Below are positions 17,549 through 27,344 of a stretch of DNA of 64,000 nt, piece after piece. Origin of the DNA: a gamma proteobacterium HIMB55 (GTDB lineage Bacteria; Pseudomonadota; Gammaproteobacteria; Pseudomonadales; Halieaceae); NCBI GenBank assembly GCA_000227505.4, contig AGIF02000001.1, forward strand, positions 2,128,035 to 2,192,034, in the 5' to 3' direction. Both the position numbers and the translations under genes were made by a program. Positions within the stretch are counted from its first letter, which is position 1, and every line of letters begins with the position of its first letter. A model generated the notes under the pieces. The model ran no database searches, had not been told where the DNA came from, and worked only from the letters and a program-made list of their open reading frames with translations.

Positions 17549-20175
17549 TCCCCCGCCAGCTCTTTAAGCGCGCTATTTACGGCTGCTCTCTGTCCAAGCG
17601 ATGCAAGCAAGAACGCTGATAGAACGACGGCAGCAACCACAAGAAATAAAAACGAAATGGGTTCGGCGTCAATCACAACCGGCATCGTCCAACCGAAAGA
17701 GATCACGTTTATTTTGTGAATGAGTAACCAGGACAGTGCTATGCCTAAAGGCAGAGCCAACAACATTACAACGCCCGTCATTAAAAGGATTGGAAATCCC
17801 GATACCAAAAAAAATGTTGGCCACGTTGCGCCAAGCGAGCGCCACAAAGCGTATTCGCTGCGCCGAAATTGGTAGACCGCTAGAAGCGACGCAAAGATGG
17901 CAACGGCAGCAACCAGAAGGGTCAGCGTATTCAGGGCACGGGTGATAGCAAACGTACGATCAAAAATCGCCATTGAGATGGCAAGCACATCTCGCTGAGA
18001 TACCCATGACCCAGGCTCTACACCGAGCTCGGTTAAGCCAAGCTCGGCAGTCTCCATTGGCTCATCGCCAATCCACAAGCCCCAACCTTGTGGCTCCGCA
18101 TTAGGGAAGAGTTCGAGAAAGGTTTGAGCTGGCAGGTGCAGCGCATAATTGACGTTTCCGTAGTCGTGGAAAAAGCCCAGCACTTCGAAGCGTCGTGTGC
18201 CTTGCGATGTTGGCAAATCAAAAGTGTCGCCAACCTCGACCCCTGCCAGATACCTGAGCTGCTCATTTGCAAAGGCCTTGATCGTATACTCTGATGTCGC
18301 AGCCGACCCCGCGAAGCCTGCTGCTGAACCATCTGAGGCTAAAGAGTCGATGACAGGGCCGCCTGTCACTATATGGTTTAGGGCTAATCGGCCGATAGAC
18401 AGGGCGCCGGACGCGAAGCTTTGGTCGGGTTTATCGCCAGACATCCAGCGATTAAACGCGCCTCGGTCAGCACCGATAACACTTGAAGCAGTGAAATCTG
18501 GTGCGTCAACATCCACCCCCACGATCGTCATTTTACGACCTGAAAAAGTAGTATCGATTTCTATTCTTTGATGCGCACTTTGTACCCAGCTTTGCTGACT
18601 TATCGACTCGGGCTCAAGCACTCCTGCCGTGACATAAATATCGGCAGAAAGGCGAGTCTCGAGCCAAGTGGTTAGCGCGATGCGGAAACTGCCGACTAGG
18701 GAAGTGACACCAATATTTGCGATCAATGTCAGCAACAACGCCATCATCGCAAGGCGCATATGCGGTAATTGGAAACGCACATCAGCAAGCGCCCATCGTC
18801 CTAACCAATGACGACCAAGCCCTGCATTTCCCAATCCGACTACCCATAAAATGACCACCGGTAGCAGAGTGATTCCCGCAAAAAGGACCAACGCCAGCAG
18901 CCCAAAGCCTTCAACCACCGTTGATGCCAGTGGATAGCTCATGTAGGCGGCGATCAAAAAGCCAGCACCTAGAAATGTTCCCGTTAACTCTTGACGAGAT
19001 AAAGATGCGTCAACTGAAGGGTCTTCGTTACCCGCAACCTCGCCCAGCCTAGAACTACCGATTGATCGAACAAGCGGCACGACCATGGCCAACACAAGCC
19101 CCGACATAGCAAGTAGTAGTGCCTGCAAAAATAAATCTGCGTTGAATACAGGGAGACTCGAAACAGAGGCACCGTAGATATTCGACAAGGTTGCGGCGAC
19201 TGCGGGCATAAGCGCAGCACTGAGTGGCTGGGCCAATAACGTACCCAGCAAGGCGCCCACCACAGCCCACATGAAGGCCTCCAACAGTATGGCGGCCGTA
19301 ACATCACGTCTCGCAGCACCCAGATCGCCTAATACACGCAAGGTCTGTCGCCGAGCGTGTAAAGAAAAATGCACCGCGTTGAAAACAATGAATGTCCCAA
19401 CCACAAACGATAAAAGCCCCAGCGCGGTAAGGTTGGTATGAAGGCTCTGCGTCAGTTGTGCCAGATCAAGCGCTTGAGAGTTATTGGTCGCCAACAGGCG
19501 ATCGTCGAACACCTCCGAGATTTGCTGCTGCTCGCTTTCCCTCAAGTAAGACGCCGCAAGGTACGAAACGCGGTTGGTTTCAAACAGCGATAAAGCAGCA
19601 CCAACGTCCATGAAAATTTGATCACGCTGCTGTGTCTGGGATCGAATCACAGCGGGCGGTAGCAGTTTTCCGTCTCGCAACCGTATTTGCTCACCTTCGA
19701 CGATGCCCAATCGCTTCGCTGTCTCTGTAGGCACCCAGGTTTCAAAGGGTGTTTGCGTCAAACCACTCCACCCCGCACCACTGAACGGGTTTTCCCCGGT
19801 GCTCGCGTCATCTGCTGTATTCAACGGTAGTGCGAGTAAATCGGTCGCAATCAGCGAAATCAGTGCCCCGTCTGCGCTCGGTAGCCGCTTTTCAATAACG
19901 GGATAAACTTGTGTGAAACCCGCACGTCGAAGACGAATGTAATCCTCAACCGCAACCTCATCGTTCAAGCGGTTAGTGATTCGCCACTGTGCCGACGCAC
20001 CCAAGATTTGATCTGCCTCGGCATAACTCGCCTTTGCACTGGCGTTGATCTGAGCGACGGAAGTGTAGAGGCCACAGCCCAATACAAGTCCCACGAGCAC
20101 AAACAGTGCCTGTAACGGCTTCTGTCGATAAAACGACAGTGTCGTTGCCAAGATAATGAAAATAGGGTGCGTCAT
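17545..20175 (-). CDS. ABC transporter permease, FtsX/MacB-type (AttFG-like)
   Basis: An 876-residue membrane protein with the FtsX layout: N-terminal transmembrane helix and large periplasmic domain, then a three-helix FtsX block (around LLSFVVGTFIVFNAVHFSL), a middle membrane pair, a second periplasmic domain, and a C-terminal FtsX block (around LLVAAVAIFASLLAVYQF). It appears to be two fused FtsX-type permease halves. The start is ATG 20175, which overlaps the ATPase stop as ATGA; the upstream ATG-like extension to 20211 lies inside the ATPase gene. Together with the ATPase and the AttH-like protein it probably moves a lipophilic cargo or does mechanical work at the envelope. Confidence 0.92.
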   Translation of the reverse strand: MTHPIFIILATTLSFYRQKPLQALFVLVGLVLGCGLYTSVAQINASAKASYAEADQILGASAQWRITNRLNDEVAVEDYIRLRRAGFTQVYPVIEKRLPSADGALISLIATDLLALPLNTADDASTGENPFSGAGWSGLTQTPFETWVPTETAKRLGIVEGEQIRLRDGKLLPPAVIRSQTQQRDQIFMDVGAALSLFETNRVSYLAASYLRESEQQQISEVFDDRLLATNNSQALDLAQLTQSLHTNLTALGLLSFVVGTFIVFNAVHFSLHARRQTLRVLGDLGAARRDVTAAILLEAFMWAVVGALLGTLLAQPLSAALMPAVAATLSNIYGASVSSLPVFNADLFLQALLLAMSGLVLAMVVPLVRSIGSSRLGEVAGNEDPSVDASLSRQELTGTFLGAGFLIAAYMSYPLASTVVEGFGLLALVLFAGITLLPVVILWVVGLGNAGLGRHWLGRWALADVRFQLPHMRLAMMALLLTLIANIGVTSLVGSFRIALTTWLETRLSADIYVTAGVLEPESISQQSWVQSAHQRIEIDTTFSGRKMTIVGVDVDAPDFTASSVIGADRGAFNRWMSGDKPDQSFASGALSIGRLALNHIVTGGPVIDSLASDGSAAGFAGSAATSEYTIKAFANEQLRYLAGVEVGDTFDLPTSQGTRRFEVLGFFHDYGNVNYALHLPAQTFLELFPNAEPQGWGLWIGDEPMETAELGLTELGVEPGSWVSQRDVLAISMAIFDRTFAITRALNTLTLLVAAVAIFASLLAVYQFRRSEYALWRSLGATWPTFFLVSGFPILLMTGVVMLLALPLGIALSWLLIHKINVISFGWTMPVVIDAEPISFLFLVVAAVVLSAFLLASLGQRAAVNSALKELAGE

Positions 20176-20852
20176 GCAGCTTTGATGAGGGAACCTGAAG
20201 CCAGGCGCCATGTACTTGTCAGATGACCTGCAATAGCCGCACTGTGGGTAACCACGACCAAGGTGCTTCCTGCATCGGAGGCGGCCCTCACCAGCAAGCT
20301 GATCACCTTGTCACTCGTCGCCTCGTCTAAGTTACCCGTAGGCTCATCGGCCAGCACCAGTTGCGGTCTGTGCATGAGCGCTCTCGCAATCGCCACACGC
20401 TGCTGCTGACCACCTGATAGTTGCCCGGGATGGCGATGTCGCAAGTGCTCAATCCCGAGGGTCTCAAAGAGGTGTTCTGCAAAATCAGCATCGAAGACAC
20501 CTGCTAAGCGTGCCTGAAGCGCTGCGTTATCCCATGCAGAAAGTGAAGGCACCAAATGAAACTTCTGAAAAATCAGGCCTAGCGCACGCCGACGGAAATG
20601 AGTTAACTCACTTGAGCTTAGCGTCGTCACCGACTGACCACCCACTCGCACGTCGCCGCTATCAACGTGATCGAGGCCAGCAATGATATTCATCAAGGTA
20701 GTTTTTCCGGCACCACTCTCACCCATCAGCGCAGCGTTGTGACCTGCGTCAAGCGACCACGACAAATCGCGCGCAATATGAATTACCTCGTCGCGATCTC
20801 GGAATGACTTATCAATATGACTGAGCTCGAACACAGCAGCCTTTAGTCCCAT
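20172..20852 (-). CDS. ABC transporter ATP-binding protein (LolD/MacB-type)
   Basis: A 226-residue ATPase. Walker A is GESGAGKTT near residue 43, the signature is LSGGQQQR, and Walker B is LVLADEPTGNLDE, the form typical of the MacB/LolD/FtsE group that works with FtsX-type permeases. The H-loop is in VVVTHSAAI. It is the first gene of the three-gene operon, coupled by ATGA to the permease. Start ATG 20852; 221 bases separate it from the divergent Tag-like gene, where the promoter must lie. Confidence 0.95.
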   Translation of the reverse strand: MGLKAAVFELSHIDKSFRDRDEVIHIARDLSWSLDAGHNAALMGESGAGKTTLMNIIAGLDHVDSGDVRVGGQSVTTLSSSELTHFRRRALGLIFQKFHLVPSLSAWDNAALQARLAGVFDADFAEHLFETLGIEHLRHRHPGQLSGGQQQRVAIARALMHRPQLVLADEPTGNLDEATSDKVISLLVRAASDAGSTLVVVTHSAAIAGHLTSTWRLASGSLIKAA

Positions 20853-21073
20853 GACAAAAAGAAGGAATATCGCTGGCCAATTAAATAAACCAGCGTTTTA
20901 GATACGGTCGCAAAGTCACTTCGGTAACACCAACTGTCGCTCTTATTTGAGGTCGACATAAGCCGGGCGCGGTGCCAAAAAATAAGATTGGAAAAGCAAC
21001 CAGTAGTGCGAACGGCTTAAAAATATGAAAGGCTCACCCCGACAGGATGTAAGACGAGACTACCGCGCGACTC

Positions 21074-21772
21074 ATGATGAACACCCCAAGCTACGACGAA
21101 CTCTACCAACGCGCCTGCGAACGCAAAGGCGGTGAAGCAGAAGTCGAGGCACTTCTGCCCTCTTCCGCAACCAAACAGCATCTCAAGACGCTGGGATCAG
21201 ACCGCTACCTCGCAGAGTTCACGCGAAAGGTCTTTCAGTCGGGTTTCGTATGGCGGATCGTCAATAATAAATGGGCGAACTTTGAAGAGGTCTTCTGGAA
21301 TTTCGACATCGAGCGCCTGTTGATGATGCCGGAGGACATGCTCGAAAGGAAAGCCAGCGACCCCGGGATCATTCGCAACTACAGTAAGGTGAAAACCGTG
21401 CTGCAGAACGCGGTCATGATTTCCGATACTGAACGACGCGAGGACTGTAAGTTTGGCGAGTTCATCGCTAGCTGGCCCGAAGACGACGTTATCAGCCTCT
21501 GGATCTATCTCAAAAAACACGGGAGCAGACTCGGCGGCAACACAGGCCCCTATGCGCTTCGCACCTTGGGTGTCGACACGTTCTTGATGACGGTAGACGT
21601 GGAGACCTTCTTACGAAATCACAATATCGTTGACTCGGGAACACACAGCCTCAGAGCACTCAAAGCCACTCAAAGCTATTTCAACGAACTACGCGAGGAG
21701 AGTGGTCGAAGTCTCTCCGAACTCAGTCGGTTGGTATCGCTCGGTATTGGGAAGAACTACACCAACGACTAA
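21074..21772 (+). CDS. DNA-3-methyladenine glycosylase I (Tag)-like protein
   Basis: A 232-residue HhH-fold protein of the Tag family (COG2818). The helical core has FVWRIVNNKWANFEEVFWNFD, where true Tag has the aromatic base-binding pocket, and GGNTGPYALRTLGVDTFLMT as the helix-hairpin-helix. The N-terminal RCxW and the His/Cys of the zinc snap in E. coli Tag are not seen, so this is the divergent branch; base specificity may differ. The expected role is excision of alkylated adenines. It has two adjacent in-frame ATGs at 21074 and 21077. It is divergent from the ABC operon and not in an operon with the amine oxidase. Confidence 0.85.
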   Translation: MMNTPSYDELYQRACERKGGEAEVEALLPSSATKQHLKTLGSDRYLAEFTRKVFQSGFVWRIVNNKWANFEEVFWNFDIERLLMMPEDMLERKASDPGIIRNYSKVKTVLQNAVMISDTERREDCKFGEFIASWPEDDVISLWIYLKKHGSRLGGNTGPYALRTLGVDTFLMTVDVETFLRNHNIVDSGTHSLRALKATQSYFNELREESGRSLSELSRLVSLGIGKNYTND

Positions 21773-21855
21773 GTAAGCCCCCCCAGAGTCGCGTTATACG
21801 GTAGAGTGGTAAAACGCAGTACTCAAAAGAATAAAAGAATTACAGGGGACGCCAA

Positions 21856-23916
21856 ATGACTGTTACTAGCAGGTCTACAAAAGCCGCTTCACGCGCACTA
21901 CCAGCAGTTTGTTTGTCGTCGTTGCTGTCATTTTTAGGCGCTTGCTCTTCTGATGGCGCACCCTCAGCGACGGCCTCAAATTCTGTGGTGTCACCTTGGC
22001 AATCACTGAGTGCTGAAGAAATCACATTAGCGGCTAAAGCGCTGATCGATCGAGAAGGTGACGGAATCGTCCTCAATCGGATGAGCCTTAAAGAGCCAAA
22101 TAAACAAACAGCAAAAGCGTGGACTCCCGACATCCCGGCGGAGCGCGGCGCGGATTTATTTTACCGAGCAGGAAAGGCATCGTTCAGAGCAAGTTTCGAT
22201 TTCGGCACGCAAACACTGTCCGCATCACAGCAACTTACCACTGGCCAATCGATGTTGGTGGGTGATGAGTTATTTGGCGCTGTCGAGAAAGTAAGCGCAC
22301 TCCCAGAGGTTATCGAAGCAGTGAGCCGACGTGGCGTAGACCCTGACTACGCACTCTGCCTACCTCGCACTGTGGGACGCTTCTACGCTGACATCGCGGA
22401 TCCGCAAAACGATCGTCTCGCCCGTTTTGATTGCTTCAACATCCGCGGACAAAGCGGCTTGGGCATTCTGCCTACAACCAGCGCCTACGCCCGCCCAATT
22501 GAAGGTTTGAGCGTGCTGTTCGATGTGGAAGAAAACCGCCTCATCGAGATCACTGACTCTTTCGCTGGCAGCGAGGCGCCCCCTGCTGACTTTGAGGTCC
22601 TCGAACTAGGTGAGGATGCGCTCGATACCCGTACACCGCTTCGCCCCATTAGCATCGCACAAAGCGAGGGACGCAATTTCAGTGTCAGTGGTAGTCAAAT
22701 CGATTGGCAAGGATGGCAATTCCATCTTCGCTTCGATCCCCGACAAGGCACGGTGCTTAACAATATTGGTTACATGCGCGGCGATGATTTCCGACCTATC
22801 GCCTACGAGATTGCCATGTCCGAAATGTTTGTTCCCTATCAAGATCCCGACACGCATTGGTTCTACCGCGCCTACTTCGACATGGGCGAGTACGGCTTTG
22901 GCAACATGGCGACCGAGCTCAAGGGTAACGACTGCCCTGCTAACGCGGTTTATCAGGACGTGGTTCTCCACACCGGGGCCGGCGAACCAGTGGTGGCACC
23001 GAACCGTATTTGCATCTTCGAGTTCGACCCCGGTTACCCGTCCTGGCGTCACAACGAATCACTCCTTGAGGATCTGCCTGGACTCACCACACACAACTCG
23101 CGGCGCGCAACGAATCTCGTTGTGCGCATGGTGGCGGTCATCGGTAACTACGATTACTTCCAAGATTATGTATTCCAACAAGACGGACGGCTTCGAATCC
23201 GTCTGATTTCAACCGGTATTGATGCTACGAAGGGTGTTTTTGCTGCCTCTATGACAGACGCGGGCGCCATGGATGAAACCGCCTACGGCACCTTGATTGC
23301 ACCTCATCGCTTAGGCGTCAATCACGATCATTTCTTCAGCTACCGCGTGGATATGGATGTCGACGGTACGGAAAATAACTTTCTTCGCCAGAGACTCGTA
23401 GCGGAAGCACAACGTGAGGGCACACCGCGTCAGGGCATATGGCGTGTAGAGACCGAGGAAGTCGCGACCGAGCAAGCCGGTCAAACGGTTATGCGCGTAG
23501 AGAAGCCGGCTTTATTGACCTTCGCGAGCGCCAATGCAACCAATCAGATGGGCTATCCAACGGCGTACCAACTCATCTTCCCTAATATTCGCCCCCTGGT
23601 CACACCTGAGGATCCTATTTATCAGCGTGCGGGTTTCTTGAAGAACAATTTGTGGGTGACTCGCTATCAGCCAGACGAAATTTTCTCCGCAGGCATTGCA
23701 GTGAATCAATCAGCAGAAGGGCAAGGTCTACCGCGCTACACAGCCGATGATGAATCCATTGAAAACGCCGATATCGTTGCCTGGCCAACCATTGGCTTTC
23801 ACCATGTACCGATGGCAGAGGACTGGCCTGTTATGCCGGCCAAGGTCGATGAAATCGTGCTCAAGCCCCGAAATTTCTTTGACCGAAACCCGGCATTGGA
23901 TGTCCCCAACGAATAA
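21856..23916 (+). CDS. Copper amine oxidase (primary amine oxidase), putative lipoprotein
   Basis: A 686-residue copper/topaquinone amine oxidase, oxidising primary amines to aldehydes with release of ammonia and H2O2. The TPQ precursor is Y432 in the NYDY motif. Copper ligands are H490 and H492 in NHDHFF, with a third His expected near GFHHVPMAEDWP at the C terminus. The catalytic Asp is probably in YRAYFDMGEYGFG. The N terminus has a signal sequence ending in the lipobox LGAC at about residues 28-31, so the protein is likely lipid-anchored on the envelope, unusual for the family. ATG 21856 has AGGGGAC at 7 bases. No pili, periplasmic chaperone or aldehyde dehydrogenase is next to it. Confidence 0.94.
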   Translation: MTVTSRSTKAASRALPAVCLSSLLSFLGACSSDGAPSATASNSVVSPWQSLSAEEITLAAKALIDREGDGIVLNRMSLKEPNKQTAKAWTPDIPAERGADLFYRAGKASFRASFDFGTQTLSASQQLTTGQSMLVGDELFGAVEKVSALPEVIEAVSRRGVDPDYALCLPRTVGRFYADIADPQNDRLARFDCFNIRGQSGLGILPTTSAYARPIEGLSVLFDVEENRLIEITDSFAGSEAPPADFEVLELGEDALDTRTPLRPISIAQSEGRNFSVSGSQIDWQGWQFHLRFDPRQGTVLNNIGYMRGDDFRPIAYEIAMSEMFVPYQDPDTHWFYRAYFDMGEYGFGNMATELKGNDCPANAVYQDVVLHTGAGEPVVAPNRICIFEFDPGYPSWRHNESLLEDLPGLTTHNSRRATNLVVRMVAVIGNYDYFQDYVFQQDGRLRIRLISTGIDATKGVFAASMTDAGAMDETAYGTLIAPHRLGVNHDHFFSYRVDMDVDGTENNFLRQRLVAEAQREGTPRQGIWRVETEEVATEQAGQTVMRVEKPALLTFASANATNQMGYPTAYQLIFPNIRPLVTPEDPIYQRAGFLKNNLWVTRYQPDEIFSAGIAVNQSAEGQGLPRYTADDESIENADIVAWPTIGFHHVPMAEDWPVMPAKVDEIVLKPRNFFDRNPALDVPNE

Positions 23917-24007
23917 ACTCCGATGACCAAATTGTCGTAAGTCTGGAGGGCAAGTGAGACATCACTGTCCTTCCGGCTCAGTAACTCAAACCCAAAGGCA
24001 TAGCGCT

Positions 24008-24847
24008 ATGGCACAAATCACTCTCAAGGCAATCTTCAGATACCCGGTTAAATCCATGCTGGGCGAATCCTTAGCTGATGCTACGGTTGGCGAAAACGGC
24101 ATCGAGGGCGATCGCGCTTGGGCAACCAGAGACGAAGTCCGGGGCGGTATCCGCGGCGCGAAAAAGTTGCCGCAGCTCATGCGTTTCCAAGCAGTCTCAA
24201 TCGGAGGTAATACCGCAGAAATTATTGCCCCCGATGGTGATACCTGCAGCACAAATACGGACGCCATCAACCGCTGGCTGTCAGAGAAAATGTCCCATGA
24301 AGTCAGTCTTTGGCCAATCATGCCCGCCGATGATCTTGACCACTATCGCCGCGGTGCTCCCGATTCAGAAGATTTCGAGCAGGAGCTGCGTGAACTCTTT
24401 GGCCGCCTTCCAGATGAGCCTTTACCGGACTTAACCGCCTTTGCTGAGGTCATCGAATTTGAGTCCCCGCCTGGCACCTACTTCGACGCGTTTCCTTTAA
24501 TGCTGATGACACAGCAATCGCTCGACACACTTTCAGAGCGGGCTCCGAATTCCGCATTCGATCAGCGTCGCTTCCGCGCGAATCTTCTGCTTGAAGTCGA
24601 TGGCGCAAGCGAGCCTTTTCCGGAGCAATCATGGATTGGGAAAGAACTTCACATCGGGGAGGTCGTACTTAAAATTGTCGATACCTGTCCGCGCTGCTCC
24701 ATGACCACACACGCAACGGGCGATCTTCCGAGAGATACAGATGTCATGCGACACCTTGTGTCCGAGGCAGAGGGTAATCTTGGGGTCTACGCCAAGGTAA
24801 TCAGTGGCGGCTCGATCTCCGCCAACCAAGCGGTTGAGGTTAAGTAG
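24008..24847 (+). CDS. MOSC domain protein (YcbX-like)
   Basis: A 279-residue MOSC protein with an N-terminal MOSC_N beta-barrel (ITLKAIFRYPVKSMLGES) and a C-terminal MOSC domain. The conserved cysteine that would hold molybdenum or sulfur is C227 in DTCPRC (with C230). Such proteins bind Mo-cofactor and reduce N-hydroxylated compounds in the mARC/YcbX manner, or act as sulfur carriers; the residues are consistent but do not prove it. I choose ATG 24008, with AAAGG upstream, over GTG 23954. It is convergent with the PhoX-like gene. Confidence 0.9.
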   Translation: MAQITLKAIFRYPVKSMLGESLADATVGENGIEGDRAWATRDEVRGGIRGAKKLPQLMRFQAVSIGGNTAEIIAPDGDTCSTNTDAINRWLSEKMSHEVSLWPIMPADDLDHYRRGAPDSEDFEQELRELFGRLPDEPLPDLTAFAEVIEFESPPGTYFDAFPLMLMTQQSLDTLSERAPNSAFDQRRFRANLLLEVDGASEPFPEQSWIGKELHIGEVVLKIVDTCPRCSMTTHATGDLPRDTDVMRHLVSEAEGNLGVYAKVISGGSISANQAVEVK

Positions 24848-24875
24848 GCTGTCAGACCAGTGGCCCTACGAGGCC

Positions 24876-26222
24876 CTAAACCGTAATCAATCCTGAATTG
24901 AATTGATCCCAAGGCCCTGTTATTGCCAGCGTTTTGGTCGGCGCATAGACGTTCACAAACAGTGTTTTGCCGTCTGGTGAGAAACAGGCGCCCGCGAGTT
25001 CGGTTTGAAGATTTAATCGCGCGATGGGATAAGCATGGCCATCGGCTGTAATGCCCCGGAGATGATTATCGACCTTGACCGTGTACTGGTCTTCACACAC
25101 GACCAAATGACCATTGGGAGCAACCGTCAGGTTGTCGCCGAAATTGAATTGATGGTGGGACACGCTCTCGAAAAACAGTGCTAATCGATCGTCGTCACCG
25201 GAAGCGCTGAGCGAGAGCTTAAATATTTGCCCGAGCCCCGCATCACCGCCACTGGTCGAGCAGACAAACGCCTCACCCTCACCCATGTGAACGCCTTCAC
25301 CTCGCGCAATGAGACTCGCACCTTTGGCAGCTGCTTGATATCGAAGGTCATCCTCTGGTGCCTCAACGCCCTCTAAATCAACCCAGGTGACCCGGCCGAC
25401 TGTGCCAACAGCAACGCTTTTATCGGTCCAATTCCTGAGGTCAGTGACACCTTCCACTTTCATCGCTTGAAGGCGCCCTCCGCGGCTCAGATTACCCGCC
25501 TCGGATGGTATGAAGCGATAGAGAACGCTGTCTTCCCGGTCTTCGGTTAAATAGACATAGCCCGTAGCCGGATCAACACAGGCTGCTTCGTGGTTGAAGC
25601 GCCCCATTGCAACAAGTGGGACGGGCTCAACCAAACCCGTTTGAGCGGCCGGCACTTCAAAAACCCAACCGTGATTTTTATCCAGTCCCTCACCGTATTT
25701 TTGTCCGGGGCCAGTCACCGACTCTTCACAGGTGAGCCAACTCCCCCAGGGGGTAGTACCGCCAGAGCAATTACGAATAGTGCCACCAAGCGATCGGAAC
25801 TGGTCACTCACTTCAAGGCTGTCTCGATCAAGCACCACGTGAGTTGTGCCGCCCGGTACGAGAACCCCATCTTTGGCACCGAACCCCAACTCAAAGGCGC
25901 CACCACTCTCGTCAGTCGATACAAGTTCATGGTTGCGAACCAGGGCTAGACGTCCGTCGCCCAAGTCAAAGCAGCCCATACCATCCGCTTTATCGGGAAC
26001 TGTCGCCCCATCGCTCATGACATCGCCCAAGCTTGAAAGAACGCGATAGGAGAAACCGTCGGGTAGATCGAGCAGTCCCTCCGCGTCTGGTACCAGCGCG
26101 CCGTAACCGACCGCGCGCGTGTATGGCGCATCGGCCAACAGCGGGGGGCGAGTCACGCAGCCGCTGGCCGATAAGCCAACAAAGGCGGAACTCGTTGCCT
26201 TCAAAAAAAATCGCCGGTCCAT
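24876..26222 (-). CDS. PhoX-family (DUF839) phosphatase-like protein, Tat-exported
   Basis: A 448-residue protein of the PhoX/DUF839 family, beta-propeller enzymes that in PhoX use calcium and iron to hydrolyse phosphate esters. The Tat signal DRRFFLKAT is at the N terminus and is followed by SASGC, which may be a lipobox. Family blocks visible are DGMGCFDLGDGRLALVRNHEL, broken for clarity as GMGCF and VRNHEL, and NCSGGTTPWGSWLTCEE. These match the conserved metal-site segments. Phosphatase activity is inferred. Start ATG 26222. It is followed on the same strand side by the alpha/beta hydrolase and TPR genes (transcribed before it), with 115 bases between. Confidence 0.9.
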   Translation of the reverse strand: MDRRFFLKATSSAFVGLSASGCVTRPPLLADAPYTRAVGYGALVPDAEGLLDLPDGFSYRVLSSLGDVMSDGATVPDKADGMGCFDLGDGRLALVRNHELVSTDESGGAFELGFGAKDGVLVPGGTTHVVLDRDSLEVSDQFRSLGGTIRNCSGGTTPWGSWLTCEESVTGPGQKYGEGLDKNHGWVFEVPAAQTGLVEPVPLVAMGRFNHEAACVDPATGYVYLTEDREDSVLYRFIPSEAGNLSRGGRLQAMKVEGVTDLRNWTDKSVAVGTVGRVTWVDLEGVEAPEDDLRYQAAAKGASLIARGEGVHMGEGEAFVCSTSGGDAGLGQIFKLSLSASGDDDRLALFFESVSHHQFNFGDNLTVAPNGHLVVCEDQYTVKVDNHLRGITADGHAYPIARLNLQTELAGACFSPDGKTLFVNVYAPTKTLAITGPWDQFNSGLITV

Positions 26223-26337
26223 AATCGGTTCTCAGAGTTGTTGGGGGGTTACTGGTTGTGAGCGGGTAATCCAAAATAGTTCAAGTCGCTCGGCGTGGAC
26301 AGTTTACTGTTTTCAGTTGCCCATCTGGCAGCAACCT

Positions 26338-27315
26338 CTACAACCCCAAACCGTTGGTCAGTATCGCCTCGAACTGCACTGGGTTTTCCATATGTGGGAG
26401 ATGCCCAGAATCCTTTATAAAAAATTCCTGCCGCTTCGGTAGTAGACGCTCGATCTTGTCAGCAAAGCCGGCATAAACCACCACCGTATCGCTATCACCC
26501 CAGATAGTGGTCACAGGTATGTCGGAGGTTTGCAGTGATGCGTGGATGCGATCAAGCGCTCCCGAGTCGTGATTTTTACGCGTTGAAATGAGAGCGCGTG
26601 CAAAACCCTTGTGAACGAGAAGCTCTGCGTATTTATCGTCCCAATCCTGAAAGTTTGTGGGGTCTTTGAAGTCAGAAAGCTGGCCTGCAGGGAGCTCTGA
26701 GTACTTCTCAATAAGCTCATCAATCTCATCCTGGCTGACCGACGTATCGGCAGCACGAGTTACATCGCGAAACCCCGAGGAGGCAACGTATACCAAACGG
26801 GTAACGCGCTCTGGTGCCAGACCTGAGACCTGGGATACCACGCGCCCACCATTGGACAATCCGAAAAATGCAGCGCGCTCGACACCGAGCGCATCGAGAA
26901 GTTCTAAGACCTGCGTCGCAAACAAGGTGTCAGTGTAAGCAACATTCGGATTATCCGAGAAACCTCGACCGTACAGGTCGAGCATGATGACGCAACGACC
27001 TTTACTAGCCAAAAAGTCATAGGTCGGCTCCCAAATATAAGAAGGCACCGAAAACCCGTGAACTAATACATCGGGCGTGTCGCACTGATCCCGAGCCGTC
27101 ATTCGGTAATAGGTAAAGCCCTCAGATAGCTCGATGAAAGCTTCGTCAGGTTCTAAATCGATTGAAGCCCTGAAGTTCGCGTCCTTAACCACCGATTCAA
27201 AATGATCATCAGCCATGGCAGGCAGGAAGAAACTCGCAAGTGCAAGCGCAATAATCGATTTCAAAGCGGTTGATCGGCCGGTCACAAAATCTCTCCTAAG
27301 TATTCGAAGCTTCAT
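26338..27315 (-). CDS. Secreted alpha/beta hydrolase
   Basis: A 325-residue exported alpha/beta hydrolase. With ATG 27315 the protein begins with a basic n-region and the hydrophobic core SIIALALASFFLPAMA, a good signal peptide; the open frame runs 29 codons further upstream, overlapping the TPR gene, and I reject that extension. The fold is shown by VLVHGFSVPSYIW (oxyanion region), the elbow FFGLSNGGRV (Ser nucleophile) and DSGHLPHMENP with the catalytic His. Substrate unknown. It lies 29 bases after the TPR gene and is probably co-transcribed with it. Confidence 0.88.
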   Translation of the reverse strand: MKLRILRRDFVTGRSTALKSIIALALASFFLPAMADDHFESVVKDANFRASIDLEPDEAFIELSEGFTYYRMTARDQCDTPDVLVHGFSVPSYIWEPTYDFLASKGRCVIMLDLYGRGFSDNPNVAYTDTLFATQVLELLDALGVERAAFFGLSNGGRVVSQVSGLAPERVTRLVYVASSGFRDVTRAADTSVSQDEIDELIEKYSELPAGQLSDFKDPTNFQDWDDKYAELLVHKGFARALISTRKNHDSGALDRIHASLQTSDIPVTTIWGDSDTVVVYAGFADKIERLLPKRQEFFIKDSGHLPHMENPVQFEAILTNGLGL

Positions 27316-27344
27316 TTTCAGATAACAGGTGGCGGGCACGAGAA

